64,000 nucleotides of DNA, from positions 2,959,980-3,023,979 of the forward strand of contig NW_017804464.1 of the NCBI RefSeq assembly GCF_001625305.1. The letters are read 5' to 3'. A program made the translations under genes and the position numbers. Origin of the DNA: Branchiostoma belcheri (Eukaryota > Chordata > Leptocardii > Amphioxiformes > Branchiostomatidae). Below the pieces are notes generated by a model. The model was given only the letters and a program-made list of their open reading frames with translations. It did not search any database and was not told the DNA's origin. Positions 1 to 11,582 of this stretch are shown in pieces (position 1 is the stretch's first letter; every line of letters starts with the position of its first letter).

Positions 1-669
1 ACGCTTAACTGTAACCAATGAGAAAAGTCTGTGAACATAGAAACCAAAGGAAGTAAAACCACCCCCACTGAGGGTTCGGTTGAAAAGAGTTGTTGTTTTA
101 CGGAATGTCCCCTTGTGCACAGTGCCATTTGTTGAAGTACGCTGCTTTGAGTTTGTGTGTTGTGCAGTTTGACTGTGACGTGTTTTGTGACTTGCCGTGT
201 TACTTTGTGTCGTGTGGAAAATAATCCCCCAAAACTCATTTGGTCCCATTTTGTTTTTCACTGGAAAAAGTGAAAAAAGTCTTATTTTTCACTAATCTTC
301 ATCTGCTTGTTTTTCTTTTTGCTACACTCTTGTTGATCACCAAAGTTTCTCTCAATTTCCATGGTTTAACAATTTTCAGGAGTTGCTTGCTGTGTGCTGT
401 TGACATTATACTTAATTTTGTTTCTAACATTGCATATGAATAACCTTGAATTTAGTGCCATTCTTTTTGAGTTTCTATTTACATTCTAACATGAATGTGT
501 TTTGTGTTAAGAAAATTAAAGTCTTCGCTAGTAAAAACAAAAACTGTTCATCCTCGGAATTACAAGAAAATTGATTGGCTTACCATTATAAGAACTCAAA
601 ATGTAAGACAGTTGTTGTCTGAATTTATCCCTCTAAGTCTGACTGAAGTTTGTTTCTTTTTATTCACAG

Positions 670-748
670 CCGCTCAAGCCAACGCATACATACTACTAGA
701 GCCTCCCTCCACCATTAGACATCAACATCATGGCAGAGGGGGTTGTGG
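670..748 (+). other. Exon-like block, function unknown
   Basis: A 79-bp segment has a pyrimidine-rich acceptor (TTTTTATTCACAG) before it and a donor (GTAAAG) after it. One frame is open through it and reads QANAYILLEPPSTIRH, with no family I recognise. It may be an internal exon of a gene extending left, or chance. Confidence 0.22.
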
Positions 749-3698
749 GTAAAGTAGTGTATTCTGGGTAATGCACTGCACTTTTTCAGTGGAAAGATGA
801 CTGAAACAAGTGAGCACAAACCTTGTGGGTAATTTGTAATTGAGACTATAGGGGGGTTGTATGATTATTTACAATTGTGTAAAACAGCAAGGGGAATTCC
901 AAAACGATGCCTTACATGTAGGTAGTTAAGGTTGGGGTATGAATGGCTGGAATACACAGTCCCTGTTAACACTGACAACAAAACTGGGCAGAGTGTATTT
1001 CAGCCAGCCAATCCCATGCCTTGTAAGATTTTGATGGTACTGCCATCCAAAACCTCTGTATATTTTAGATGGTCAGTAAGGAGAATCTACACTGATCCAA
1101 TGTTGACTGCATGTTTTTAGGCAAAGTAGAAGCATCACTGAATGGATGTGTTTGTACATTTTGAAGCTGCTAGTTGGAACAACGTAAGTCCTTTGGTTTG
1201 CAAATTTGAGAAAAATCTTGCATTTTGGGCAAAAACTTTTAAAACCAAATTTCTATTGAAACACAAATGAAAAAACAACTATGATTCTTACAATGAAAAC
1301 CTGTAAATTTGTAAAAGGACATTTGTGAAATGTCTGTGAACACTTGTTGTTCCTTTTCCTGACACATTTGTAATTACAAACAATATATTGTGTGAATTTT
1401 TCAGTGAAAGATAACGAGTATTTATCTTGTGTGTGTGTCAGCAAACTGATAGGATTTGTCCAAGCAGCTTGAAAATGGGAAAAAAATGATGACAAGCAAT
1501 AATTAACAAAAGGATATATCTATATAAGAGGTGCATGGTATGTGAGAGTGTAGAGCACTTTAGATACTATTTGTACAACACTTTCAAACTGTGAACTGTT
1601 TGAATACACATGTACAGCAAGTGGTTTTTCCTGTAATAAGAACAGCAACCAATGGCGAGCTTTGTAGAGGGGGTGACCCCAGGTTTCCATGGTTACTAAT
1701 CCCTTATATGGGCATCGTGTCAGGATTGGCTAAGAGACAGCAATTTCCCATGATCCTGTTCATTCAAACATCTCTGGTTGTCAGAATATTCTACAAACAA
1801 AAGAAAGCTCTGCACAATGTCATTTTACAGACTAGTAAAATTTCTGGGGAATTTTTTACTGGGAGTTTGTAAGTTAAGACCCAGTATTGACTATAACTGC
1901 AGACCATGCAGAAATCTATGCACCTGTAACATTGATAACACTTTGGGGAAGTCAACAATACTATTGTATAGGCATGAAGCATTACATACTATAATGTATG
2001 TATTTGATAATGGCATAATTATAGGCCATTGTTTTATACAAAAACAGTGATGTAAATGACAAAAACAATATTGTCTATTTTTGTATAGAAAAAAATCACA
2101 AATTTGAGAAATTACGGTGAAGGACACTTAATTGTACTTAATTAGGTCATAAAAAAACAGCATGTTGCGACTGATGACAGTTTAGTACAGGTGTTCTTAA
2201 AATCTTTTAGTGGACCATTCTAAATCTTTTGGTTTTAAATTATTGGCAAGTAGGTATTTTAAGTCTGATGTCTGTTGGGAGTGATTATTTCGGTCGGGGT
2301 CTTGTGAGGCTAGTAAGGGGTTTTCCAGCATGGTGATACTTGTTTACACTAACCAGTGATCAAAGGTGGTGTATGGGGGGGCACCCAAGTCATTTTGTAC
2401 AGTAATACTGTAGTAGTGCTTGATATGAAGCATAGTGCTCGATTTCTTGGCTGTACCGTTGTAATCCCTAATTATGCAGAGGTGCGCCAAATTCTTCAAA
2501 CTTCAGAATAATCCTAATCTTAGCTTGATTTTAGCATTATAAGGGACCAATTATTACTCAGAATTCCTTGATTTTAGGTCATATTTGTAAGTGCTCATGT
2601 TTTGAAACAAAGGGTTGCATTGGCTGTGTTTGCTTGTCATTGCATCTAAGTATAGTTTGGCACTAATTAGAAGAAAGAGTAGATATAGGCAGCTAGTGAA
2701 CGTGTGTGTAGTGTGGTTTTTGTTTGTCGATGTCCTTTTTTTCTCACTTTATGGACGTCCTATATCTGTAGTGTTCTCAGATTTTCCTAATGACTTTACA
2801 TTTTGTCGAAACGGTTTTGCGGAAGTGACTTACAAGCAAGCCTGTTTGCTATTTGGTTATGTTCTATGTTCAGGTTGAAGATGTGGGATTTGGTTTTATT
2901 TCTTTGGTTGTCTATTTTGAGCTTTGCCACCAAAGAGAAGGATAGAGTTGATCATATTTCGGTAAAATTCTGTAGCAGATGAAAACTACTGGCAAAAATA
3001 TATATACGTACATAGATTTTGCTGTAAAAAACAAAAAGATAAAAGCACCACATATAAATTGACACATAACCTAAAAATTGTAAGCATTCGGCAATTGGTT
3101 TACACAGAATAGCACAATACATTTTGTAATACTAGTACTGCAATGTCAGTATGTGAACTTCTCTCGATTTAAGTGATTGAAAAAATAATTTGACAGCTGA
3201 CTTTTCTATTTGCAGCAAGCTAAGCCTGGGCATAGATAAAGGTGGTAACAAACTGTTGTTTACTGTTAGCCATGACATTGTACTGTGAGAGTTGACCATA
3301 CAGTGGCAACATCCTCCTTCCATGATAATACAATTAATGGTGGGGATATGTACTGCCTTTTTTCCTTGTTTGAGTGTAGCCTTGCTTTTATTATATTCAC
3401 CATTGCTTTTTGTTAGTTGTGGAGTTCCACATAATTTTTCTGTATACAACACTGATCCGTTCTTCTGTAAATTTATCTTTAAGACATGGAAATCTGAAAA
3501 TAAATGTGTTAAGATAATAATGTACTTTTGTGTGTGTATATAATCAATATTATCATAATTCCATACAAGTATGTCTTAAACCAAAATTATGTGTTTGTAG
3601 GTGTTTTACTCTGGTTTTATCGAGAGATTTATTATCAGTTATTGTTTATCGCATACATGTATGTATGTTTGTTTCAAGTACCAAAACCCTGTACATTC

Positions 3699-3704
3699 AA
3701 TAAA
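3699..3704 (+). promoter_or_regulatory. Candidate poly(A) signal
   Basis: AATAAA within an AT-rich stretch at the end of the left flank. If the flank is a 3' UTR, this would be its cleavage signal. Confidence 0.3.
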
Positions 3705-4519
3705 TTACAGCAATGACTTGAAAGAATGGTGTCTGTCTTAACTTGATTTGTGTCATAAGTTTCATTTAATTAGTCATCCCAACATGTCGTGGATTATATT
3801 AAGTGTCCTCCTAAACAAAGTTAAGCATAATTAAGGATTAATGACCTGCTCCTAGGTGTATATTGTGTGATAAGGCGTTTGGAGTTGCTATAACCATACC
3901 TCATGAAACCACTGAGTGAGTGAAGTGACTAAGGTGACTTTATGTCAGTTATATACCAACTCAAAAGGCCTTATCACACCATATACACTGACAAACAGAT
4001 GGGTCTTTGACGTCATTAACATATAGACTGGCTCATATATGAGATACGAATTCCTATATGTCAAATAGATCCTTAAAGTACAACTAAGTACATTTTGAAA
4101 ATTTACATTTGTCCTTTCAGTACAAAAGAAGACTGGAGTCTTCCATAGCAAATATTTTATAACATTGATATCTTTCCTAAATCTAACTTAACATATGAAC
4201 TTCAAAGTCTTTTGAAGAAGTCCAAAGCCTGATCATGACAATTTTTCCTCATATATGTTTGCCTTTTGGCTTACTGTAATGATTCCTGATTTACATGTTC
4301 TATAATGCACAAAGTGCAGGGTGACCTGAATTGTTTGTATTATAAACATGAGGTCCCTATATTAAAATTCTGAGGTGTAACAACTAAATAATCAGTATCC
4401 TACAAACATTAGATCGACTCACAGACATCACAAATACAGACGCCGTCAAACTCGTCATACGATTTTCAGCGAGGTTTAATATTAAAACAGAACCAACGGC
4501 CAACAATGATTTGACAGCA

Positions 4520-4750
4520 ACGTTAGCGTGCGTAGTCCATGGTTAGCGACCCTGCCTCTGGACCAAGAGGTTGGGAGTTCGAATCCTTGTCGCTCACCTG
4601 ACATGCACACTACTGGGAAGTGTCGCAGTCCCTAGGACGGGTCGTTAAGCTGTGGTCCACTGTTCAATGTGCTTGTCGAGCTAGGATGAATTAATTTCCT
4701 TGGTACAATGAGCCTGTAAATATTGTAGCGTCTGTCTTCTTTGTCACGAC
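4520..4750 (+). repeat. tRNA-derived SINE-like element
   Basis: A TAGTCCATGG stretch resembles a pol III A box, and GAGTTCGAATCC about 50 bp later matches a B box (GGTTCGANTCC). Both are followed by a non-tRNA body (CCTAGGACGGGTCGTTAAG and on). This is the layout of a tRNA-headed SINE rather than a functional tRNA: no paired acceptor stem closes around the boxes. Ends are approximate. Confidence 0.5.
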
Positions 4751-5041
4751 CAGTGGGAGATTAGCTTTTCAGTGAGCTAAAACACGAGATCACTTTCACG
4801 TTGTACGTCATAACACAGCCGAATGACCTCTTTTTTGCACGACCAATGTTAACCGGATCCTAAACAAATAACGCAGGTAACGGTTCAAAGTTCAGACGTG
4901 ACGTGACGCCCCGGCGTACTTATCGCACGTACGCGACTTTGTCAAGATAAGTACTGGGTTCTGTCGCACCTGTGGCTACCTGAGGCGTCTGTCTACGTAC
5001 CGTGCCGTGCTCGACAGGTAAGCGGACACCCGGCCCGAGCC

Positions 5042-8000
5042 ATGCCGTTTGATCTGGCGGAGTTCAACGGTACCTGGCGGCTGAGCAGACATGAGAACTA
5101 CCGCGAGTTCCTGAGAAAGATAGGTGAGTGTGTGAGGGGAGAAAGGGGTTAGAGTTGCGTTAGGAACTCCATGTTTTGGGAGCCCAACCAGTTTGTATTT
5201 TTCCTAGGGACAGCGTGTGTGTTATTAGGTACCCTCAGTGTTGGGGATAAGTTGCATTGGTTCTCAAAACTGCATGGCGACTTGAGTAACGTCCTTTCCA
5301 GGTCTGCAAAAGTCTACCAGTTTCATGCAAACTGGTGGGTCGGCTTTCTTCATTTTTCCAACAGTAAACATAAAAATCTTTTATTTCGTGTTTTACAGCG
5401 ATTTTCAGGGAGAGTAACCTTTCCTATCTTATCAGCAAGATTCTCTGTGTCTCTTTGTTTTGCTGATTTGTTGTGGGAAGAGAATGACTTAGTAGTCGTG
5501 GACCAGACGAAGCTAGAAACAACATTCGCGTTGACCTATTATATAATAGAAGTGTCAAGTTATTCATTACCCTTGTGTTTGAAAGGCCCTGCAAAGGAGC
5601 ACTATTTATAAAACTGAGCTGCACAAAGGTATGAAAGGTCGTGCTGTTGTCATGAACGGATCTAAAAGACTTAGATAAGGAATTTCAAACGCAAAGATTA
5701 GACGTACTAAAAGGTACACCATTTCACGTTGTTACAAAAGGAAGTATTTGCATGGCCTCTCTCTTCCTTCCGTTTTGTCTAAGTTGAACTTCTGCTCGTA
5801 TGGTCCTGTAGACCCTGGTCATAAAAAACAGGATGACATTGTAACTTCTTGTTTTGTAGACTGTACGGAGGAACACAACTTGTGTATGTTTTAACAACGT
5901 GTTATCACCGGCAGTTACACATACGTACATATCTTTCATTTGAATGGCACAAGCAAATTTGAAAACACCGTACCCAAACCAATGGCAAAGACGACAAAGC
6001 GAAACACTGCAAGAAATTGGCAACAAATAAAAGGGCCAGGTGAACGATCTAAAGGTTATATACATTATACAGCTGTCGTGTTGAGGGTTATACAACTGTC
6101 GCACTATTTAAACAGTAGACAAGCTTTGAGTCAAGGTGGCGAGCTGTGAACCGTGTAAAAATCCCACATTTACAGACTTAACGTTGCCATCACAACTAGG
6201 CGCCCAGAAAACCCAAAACTACTCTGTGGATTTTATGTCGTCTGAAAAAGAAACGAAGCCCCGACTCCAAGTCATACAACAAGCAGATGTGCAAACATGG
6301 TAAAAAGGGTGTACTATAAATACCCCAGCCCTTACAGGGTAGGTGTTATCTACAAGAGGCAGCAATATATGAAAGGGCAAACGCTGAAGTCTCAAATGGC
6401 TAAGGTATAGTTTATAGTGCTGTGTTCAGATCAGGTTAAGGTCCAGATTCAAGTCCAGAGGTTTTAGGGTTCAGGTCCGGGCTTTTAAGTCCGAACCTAA
6501 ACCCATGGCATATACAAAATTGCATGTTGGCAACCTTGGCAATGTTGTCTGGGCGAAACTTTGACCACATAATATGGAGGCAATGGCAATGTTCATTTTG
6601 CAGCACAGATTTTGCAATCTATGGAAGGTTTTAGTTGGTTTGAAACGAAAAGGTTTTTTTATTGTAATAAGTCCGGAACTGATTCTTGCTTTTTAGGTTT
6701 TTTTTACTTGAACCTAAACATTTTTACACATTAAGTCCGGAACCTGTCCAGCGGACCGGTACAAAGCACTATGTTGATGTTGTTGCTATGTTTTGTGGTC
6801 GCGAGCCCGCCGTGAGCGGTGGTTTCTCGGAAAGCGGTTTGTGTGTGGTGTATCGATTTCATCCTCAACACGGTTTCTATAGAAGGTCTCGTTGTTGTGC
6901 AGGTGAACTCAGGTGGAAGGGCCGTCATTCAAGTTCGGGTTTTTCTAATTGCTTTTTGTGCTTTGGTGGTAAAGGTAGTTTGGTTTGACGTTTCCAGTCG
7001 GCTAGCTGGGAAAAAACAACACGAAATCCGTGAGCAAAATGAAGGAAGGAAAGAAGAAAAACTCACTAAAACTGAGCTCGGGCTTCAGTGAAATTTTAAC
7101 CGTGTTCCCACAACAACACACCAATACGTTTTGAATTAGGGTATTTTTTCATCAAGATGAGGAAGCTTTTAAAGTTCGCAAGTTTTTGTAACGTTTTTTA
7201 AACATTTTGTGAGCCGTATTCACCGACCAAGTCATCAGCGTATCCAAGTACGTACATGTTGTTAAACGGGACCACTAGTCATTGAACAAACGATAACAGG
7301 TTTAGGACTGAATTGGCCCCTACAATCTGTCATTGATAAAGTTGACGGGGGAGTTGCAAATGGTCCTTATTGTTTGCAAGTCTCTCTGAGCAAAGGTTGA
7401 GGGGCGTTGCTTTCAACTTCTGCTGATTGACATCATTTCTGGCAGGTCAAGTTGAACGGTAGTCAAAAAGTGGGGCAATCAAAATATCTCTCTTTTCAAT
7501 CTTTGCTTGCAGAGTTGTTTGTGAAAGAAATATTCTCAGTTGTTCACAGGGATCTTCCCTTCACGATGTGATTTCATTTTGGAGCGATTTCCACGTTTAT
7601 AGACGACCCCAAGGGTAGATGCTTATCTGTTTGTTGTAAGAAAGGTGAACAAACAATTGCTGACATGTTGATAATGGTAGACCCTGGCGTGCCATTGTGT
7701 AGGGATTGCATTGAAATCCGGTTTGAACTGAGAATGTTGTCGTTGTTTTTCACGGTTTTAGACCTTGAACATGTCACTTGATTCTGTCCTCTCAAGGAAT
7801 ACCAGAAGAATGTGTCGCAGGTGCACTGGAGGTAACAACGGAGGCGGAAGTGACGCAAGAAGATGACGTCATCACGTGGACCGGTACGACAGGTGCCCAG
7901 AAGGCAGTCAGCAGCTTCCGGTTAGGAGAAGAGTTCGAGGAGGAGCATCTTGGCGGGAAAAAGAAGGTGACCCATCTTACGTATACTCCTCCTATTGTAG

Positions 8001-9977
8001 TATCCTTAGAGTTTCTGAAAACCAAGCAGATATTGAGAGACTAGCCGAATGAAACAAGAAGTGACGCAATTTTCTACATTAAAATTGTTTTCGCTCTGTT
8101 TCTTCTTCCTCTTCTTCTTCTTCTCCAAACAAAGGAGGTCAATGAACTGAACCAGATGTCTGTCACCATGGTGATTTCTTGTTTCCCAGGTGATGTACAG
8201 GTGTTTTTGGTCTGTTTATTCTTCCTCTTCTTCTCCAAACAAATAAGGTCAATGACCTGAACCAGACGTCTGTCACCATGGTGATTTCTTGTTTCCCAGG
8301 TGATGTACAGATGGGAGGAGAACAGTCTGGTGTCCAGCTACCAGGACTGGGACGGCACGGGGTTAAAGGTCACCATAACCAGACAACTACAAGGAGACAC
8401 GCTAGACTTGGTAAGTAACGGTGACATTTCTCAGCAATGAAATGTAAAACGTAACAAGCAACAAGTGTTACACCAATCATCCCGCGGTTGTCTTCATTAT
8501 GTTAACCGAAGGAAAACATATTGCTTTTTGCTCAGTTTCCTTTTCTCCAAACACAAAAGGTCAATGACCTGGGACAGACAGTCTGTCACCACGGTAACTA
8601 TTGTTGGGTTACATCATGTTGCAAGTTTATAAGNNNNNNNNNNNNNNNNNNNNNNNNNNNNNNNNNNNNNNNNNNNNNNNNNNNNNNNNNNNNNNNNNNN
8701 NNNNNNNNNNNNNNNNNNNNNNNNNNNNNNNNNNNNNNNNNNNNNNNNNNNNNNNNNNNNNNNNNNNNNNNNNNNNNNNNNNNNNNNNNNNNNNNNNNNN
8801 NNNNNNNNNNNNNNNNNNNNNNNNNNNNNNNNNNNNNNNNNNNNNNNNNNNNNNNNNNNNNNNNNNNNNNNNNNNNNNNNNNNNNNNNNNNNNNNNNNNN
8901 NNNNNNNNNNNNNNNNNNNNNNNNNNNNNNNNNNNNNNNNNNNNNNNNNNNNNNNNNNNNNNNNNNNNNNNNNNNNNNNNNNNNNNNNNNNNNNNNNNNN
9001 NNNNNNNNNNNNNNNNNNNNNNNNNNNNNNNNNNNNNNNNNNNNNNNNNNNNNNNNNNNNNNNNNNNNNNNNNNNNNNNNNNNNNNNNNNNNNNNNNNNN
9101 NNNNNNNNNNNNNNNNNNNNNNNNNNNNNNNNNNNNNNNNNNNNNNNNNNNNNNNNNNNNNNNNNNNNNNNNNNNNNNNNNNNNNNNNNNNNNNNNNNNN
9201 NNNNNNNNNNNNNNNNNNNNNNNNNNNNNNNNNNNNNNNNNNNNNNNNNNNNNNNNNNNNNNNNNNNNNNNNNNNNNNNNNNNNNNNNNNNNNNNTTGAA
9301 CTATTTAAAAGTTAACGAATTAATGAACTAACTACAAAGCAAATGCATAATATTTACATTTAAAGACATTTAAAAACTGACCTGATAGAGAAGCCAACTA
9401 CCACTTCCTGATTTGCTTTTGTTTTCCTTGTTTTCTTATGCTATGATATTTTCTTTGTGTTAATATTGGTTTCTTATGTTGTTCTTACTCATAACAACTT
9501 ATGATTTGACTAATGGAAATTTATTTTTTGTTCAATATGATTTGTTCTTGATTGTCTTACTTCATTGTTTAGATATTTAATTCGCCGTGTTAACTTTATA
9601 TTATCTTGTACCTATTTTGAGTTAATTTGTTTGCTTGTCCCTTAATACATTGCAAGTTAAATGTAAATGCAATAAATGTATGTAAATATGAGATCGTAAA
9701 ATTAATAGGATTTGGGAGAGTCCACTAGACAAACCTTCAGGTTTCTTGGACAGCATATATTTGCTTGTATATAATTTCATTTTATACTGTTACTTTTTTA
9801 TGTGCAAACTGACAATAAACAATAAACAAACTAATCTGGTTCAGTTGTAACAATTCCAGGTGTATTTCGAAATTGATACTTGATTTTTCTTTACACTCAA
9901 ATCCGTGCACATCTTTCCTTTCACAGACTATGACTGCCGGTGACGTCACATGTCACGTGCAGAGCGTGCGGTGCTGA
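5042..9977 (+). CDS. Intracellular lipid-binding protein (FABP/CRABP family), copy 1
   Basis: Four coding exons: 5042-5123, 7797-7966, 8300-8410, 9927-9977 (137 residues). Intron phases are 1, 0, 0. The family is a cytosolic ten-stranded beta-barrel that carries fatty acids, retinoids or similar ligands. Exon 1 reads FNGTWRLSRHENYREFLRKIG, the family's N-terminal signature. Exon 2 holds FRLGEEFEEE, and exon 3 holds DWDGTGLKVT before a final MTAGDVTC strand. The C-terminal Arg-x-Tyr pair that binds the ligand carboxylate in many members is absent: the sequence ends CHVQSVRC. The exon 3 acceptor is duplicated 110 bp upstream, and an assembly gap lies in intron 3. It heads a tandem array of three. 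The family call is firm; the ligand is unknown. Confidence 0.9.
8096..8310 (+). repeat. 110-bp tandem duplication of intron end plus 11 nt of exon 3
   Basis: Two adjacent copies of a block share a TTCTTCTCCAAACAAA core, a GTCACCATGGTGATTTC stretch, TTTCCCAG and then GTGATGTACAG, the first 11 nt of exon 3. The upstream acceptor ends at 8189 and the true one at 8299. The upstream 11-nt piece is followed by GTGTTT, so it could behave as a micro-exon or a decoy acceptor. The core belongs to a dispersed MITE family in this window. Confidence 0.85.
8501..8633 (+). mobile_element. Dispersed MITE copy, cut by gap
   Basis: It carries the family core (TTTTCTCCAAACA, GGTCAATGACCTG, GTCTGTCACCACGGTAAC, GGGTTACATCATGTTGCAA) and runs into the run of Ns. 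Confidence 0.6.
8634..9295. other. Assembly gap (662 N)
   Basis: An unbroken run of N inside intron 3 of the first lipid-binding protein gene. It begins inside a dispersed repeat, the likely cause of the break. Confidence 0.99.
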
Positions 9978-10636
9978 CGCCTGTTCAAGGTCATCATTCC
10001 GTTCGAAGGTCAAACAGGGTGAAAGGTCAGGTTCATAGTGACTGTTCAGACCTCGTCTACTGATAGCTAACAATTGAACTTGTGCGCCAAAAGTTTACCG
10101 AAAGTAAGGATTGATCATGAACTGAACTCTGGAAAAGTGTGGGGAATTTGGAGACATGGTTGTTGTACAATATGTATTAAAAGACTAACGTTGTACTGTA
10201 CCTACTAACGTAGGCTAGTCAGAACCATCCATAGTAATGCAATCAAATGTTTATATATACCTAAATTCATATGAGTAATTGCGTATTGCTGTTGTGTTAA
10301 ATGTATGTATTAATATTACTAAATCGTACAAACAAGCTTGCTATGTCATGAAGTAAACCACGCAATGTACTTGTATCTATCTGTACATACAAATGTATAT
10401 ACGTAATACATGGTATATATGAGAGATAAAACTACGTACCCACCATCTTCGACAAACGTTTATATCACAGCCAAAATGTTATTGGATTTTGATACTGTAA
10501 ATGTCGTGTAACCGTATAGTGGGTGATTCACGTATAATCGTGTTTTATGTAAATACTGCACAGTCGTGTAATACTTGATGTAATTTCGAGTTGTTGATAT
10601 ATCAAAAGCGATCTAGAGTGGTCTTTATATTGACAC

Positions 10637-10642
10637 AATAAA
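10637..10642 (+). promoter_or_regulatory. Candidate poly(A) signal of lipid-binding protein copy 1
   Basis: AATAAA about 660 nt after the stop codon at 9977. An ATTAAA near 10184 is an earlier alternative. Confidence 0.35.
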
Positions 10643-10995
10643 CCGTTTCATTGCTTTTGAGTGGTGGAAACTTACTTTGTACTTGCATTTCCCCGACGCT
10701 TCTTGTAACTGTACTCGCTTGCCGGTTTACGATTTCAAGTTTGTCCTTGTCACTTCTTGCCATATGCACATCCATTGATGTTATTGCCAAAAACAAGCGC
10801 TCTGGATTTGATCCAAGTAGCGCATGATGATACACTGCAGTGTTCCATCAGGGTTACCCCCCCCCCTCCCGCGATCTCTGAAGGAATGAATGCAACATCA
10901 TACTTGAATACTAGTAATGGAATCCAACGTACACTGCTGACAATACCTGAAGTTGAACTTTAAACACTGTACTTTGAGCGTGCCTGGTACTATGG

Positions 10996-11243
10996 AAGAG
11001 GGCCTGCATGGGGGTCCCGAAACGCTCTACGCTAAATTTCGAGAGCCGGGCACGTATTACAATACTCTGAATTCAAGAAGCCTCCCTATTACGTTTTACG
11101 ATAAATTCCGGGTAGCTACAACGCATTACCTAGAATTAAAACGGCAAATTACGCTCTATGCAAAATGCGCCAATTCCGCTCTACGTTGAATTATAGGCGG
11201 TCCATCTACGCTCTACGGAAAAGGGCATGCGGGCCCCCAAGGA
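10996..11243. mobile_element. MITE-like element with GGGCCTGCATG ends
   Basis: It begins GGGCCTGCATGGGGGTCC and ends GGGCATGCGGGCCCCC, which are near inverted complements. The interior repeats ACGCTCTACG-type words. A related element lies at 32098-32396. Confidence 0.5.
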
Positions 11244-11582
11244 AGACCGTGCTTTATAGCACGTCCTCATACACTGGGAATGCAATTTAGAACATCGATG
11301 CCAAATAACGTTACTCATCATAGGAGCATCAATGAACTTCAGCCTGTCCCTGACCAATGACATGACAGGATTTTATAGGGCCGAGTTCTCGAATATGGGC
11401 GTAGTTTGTCACGTGACCCTTAAGTCCCAGGAGTCGTCCAAAGTTCGCGCACGTAAACACTGCAACCTCGTGACCTCAGAAACAGACAATAAAAACACTG
11501 AACGGAAGGTTTGTCTACGTGCTCCTGTGTTGTTGGTTTACAAACAAAACTCTTCATCAGTTGTTGTTTTGGGGAGCCGGAG

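Larger units (their letters stand above)
1..3720. other. AT-rich flank, no firm gene; possible 3' UTR of a gene to the left
   Basis: No open frame here shows recognisable protein similarity, and the short frames are AT-rich noise. The stretch contains one exon-like block (670-748) and ends with a plus-strand AATAAA at 3699-3704, so it could be the terminal introns and long 3' UTR of a gene that starts to the left of the window. This is inference from composition and position only. Confidence 0.3.

Noticed and set aside
4520-4600. Functional tRNA gene
   Set aside because: A and B boxes are present but no acceptor stem closes around them, and a SINE body follows.
8521-9315. Frame across the run of N
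   Set aside because: It exists only because unknown bases cannot contain stops.
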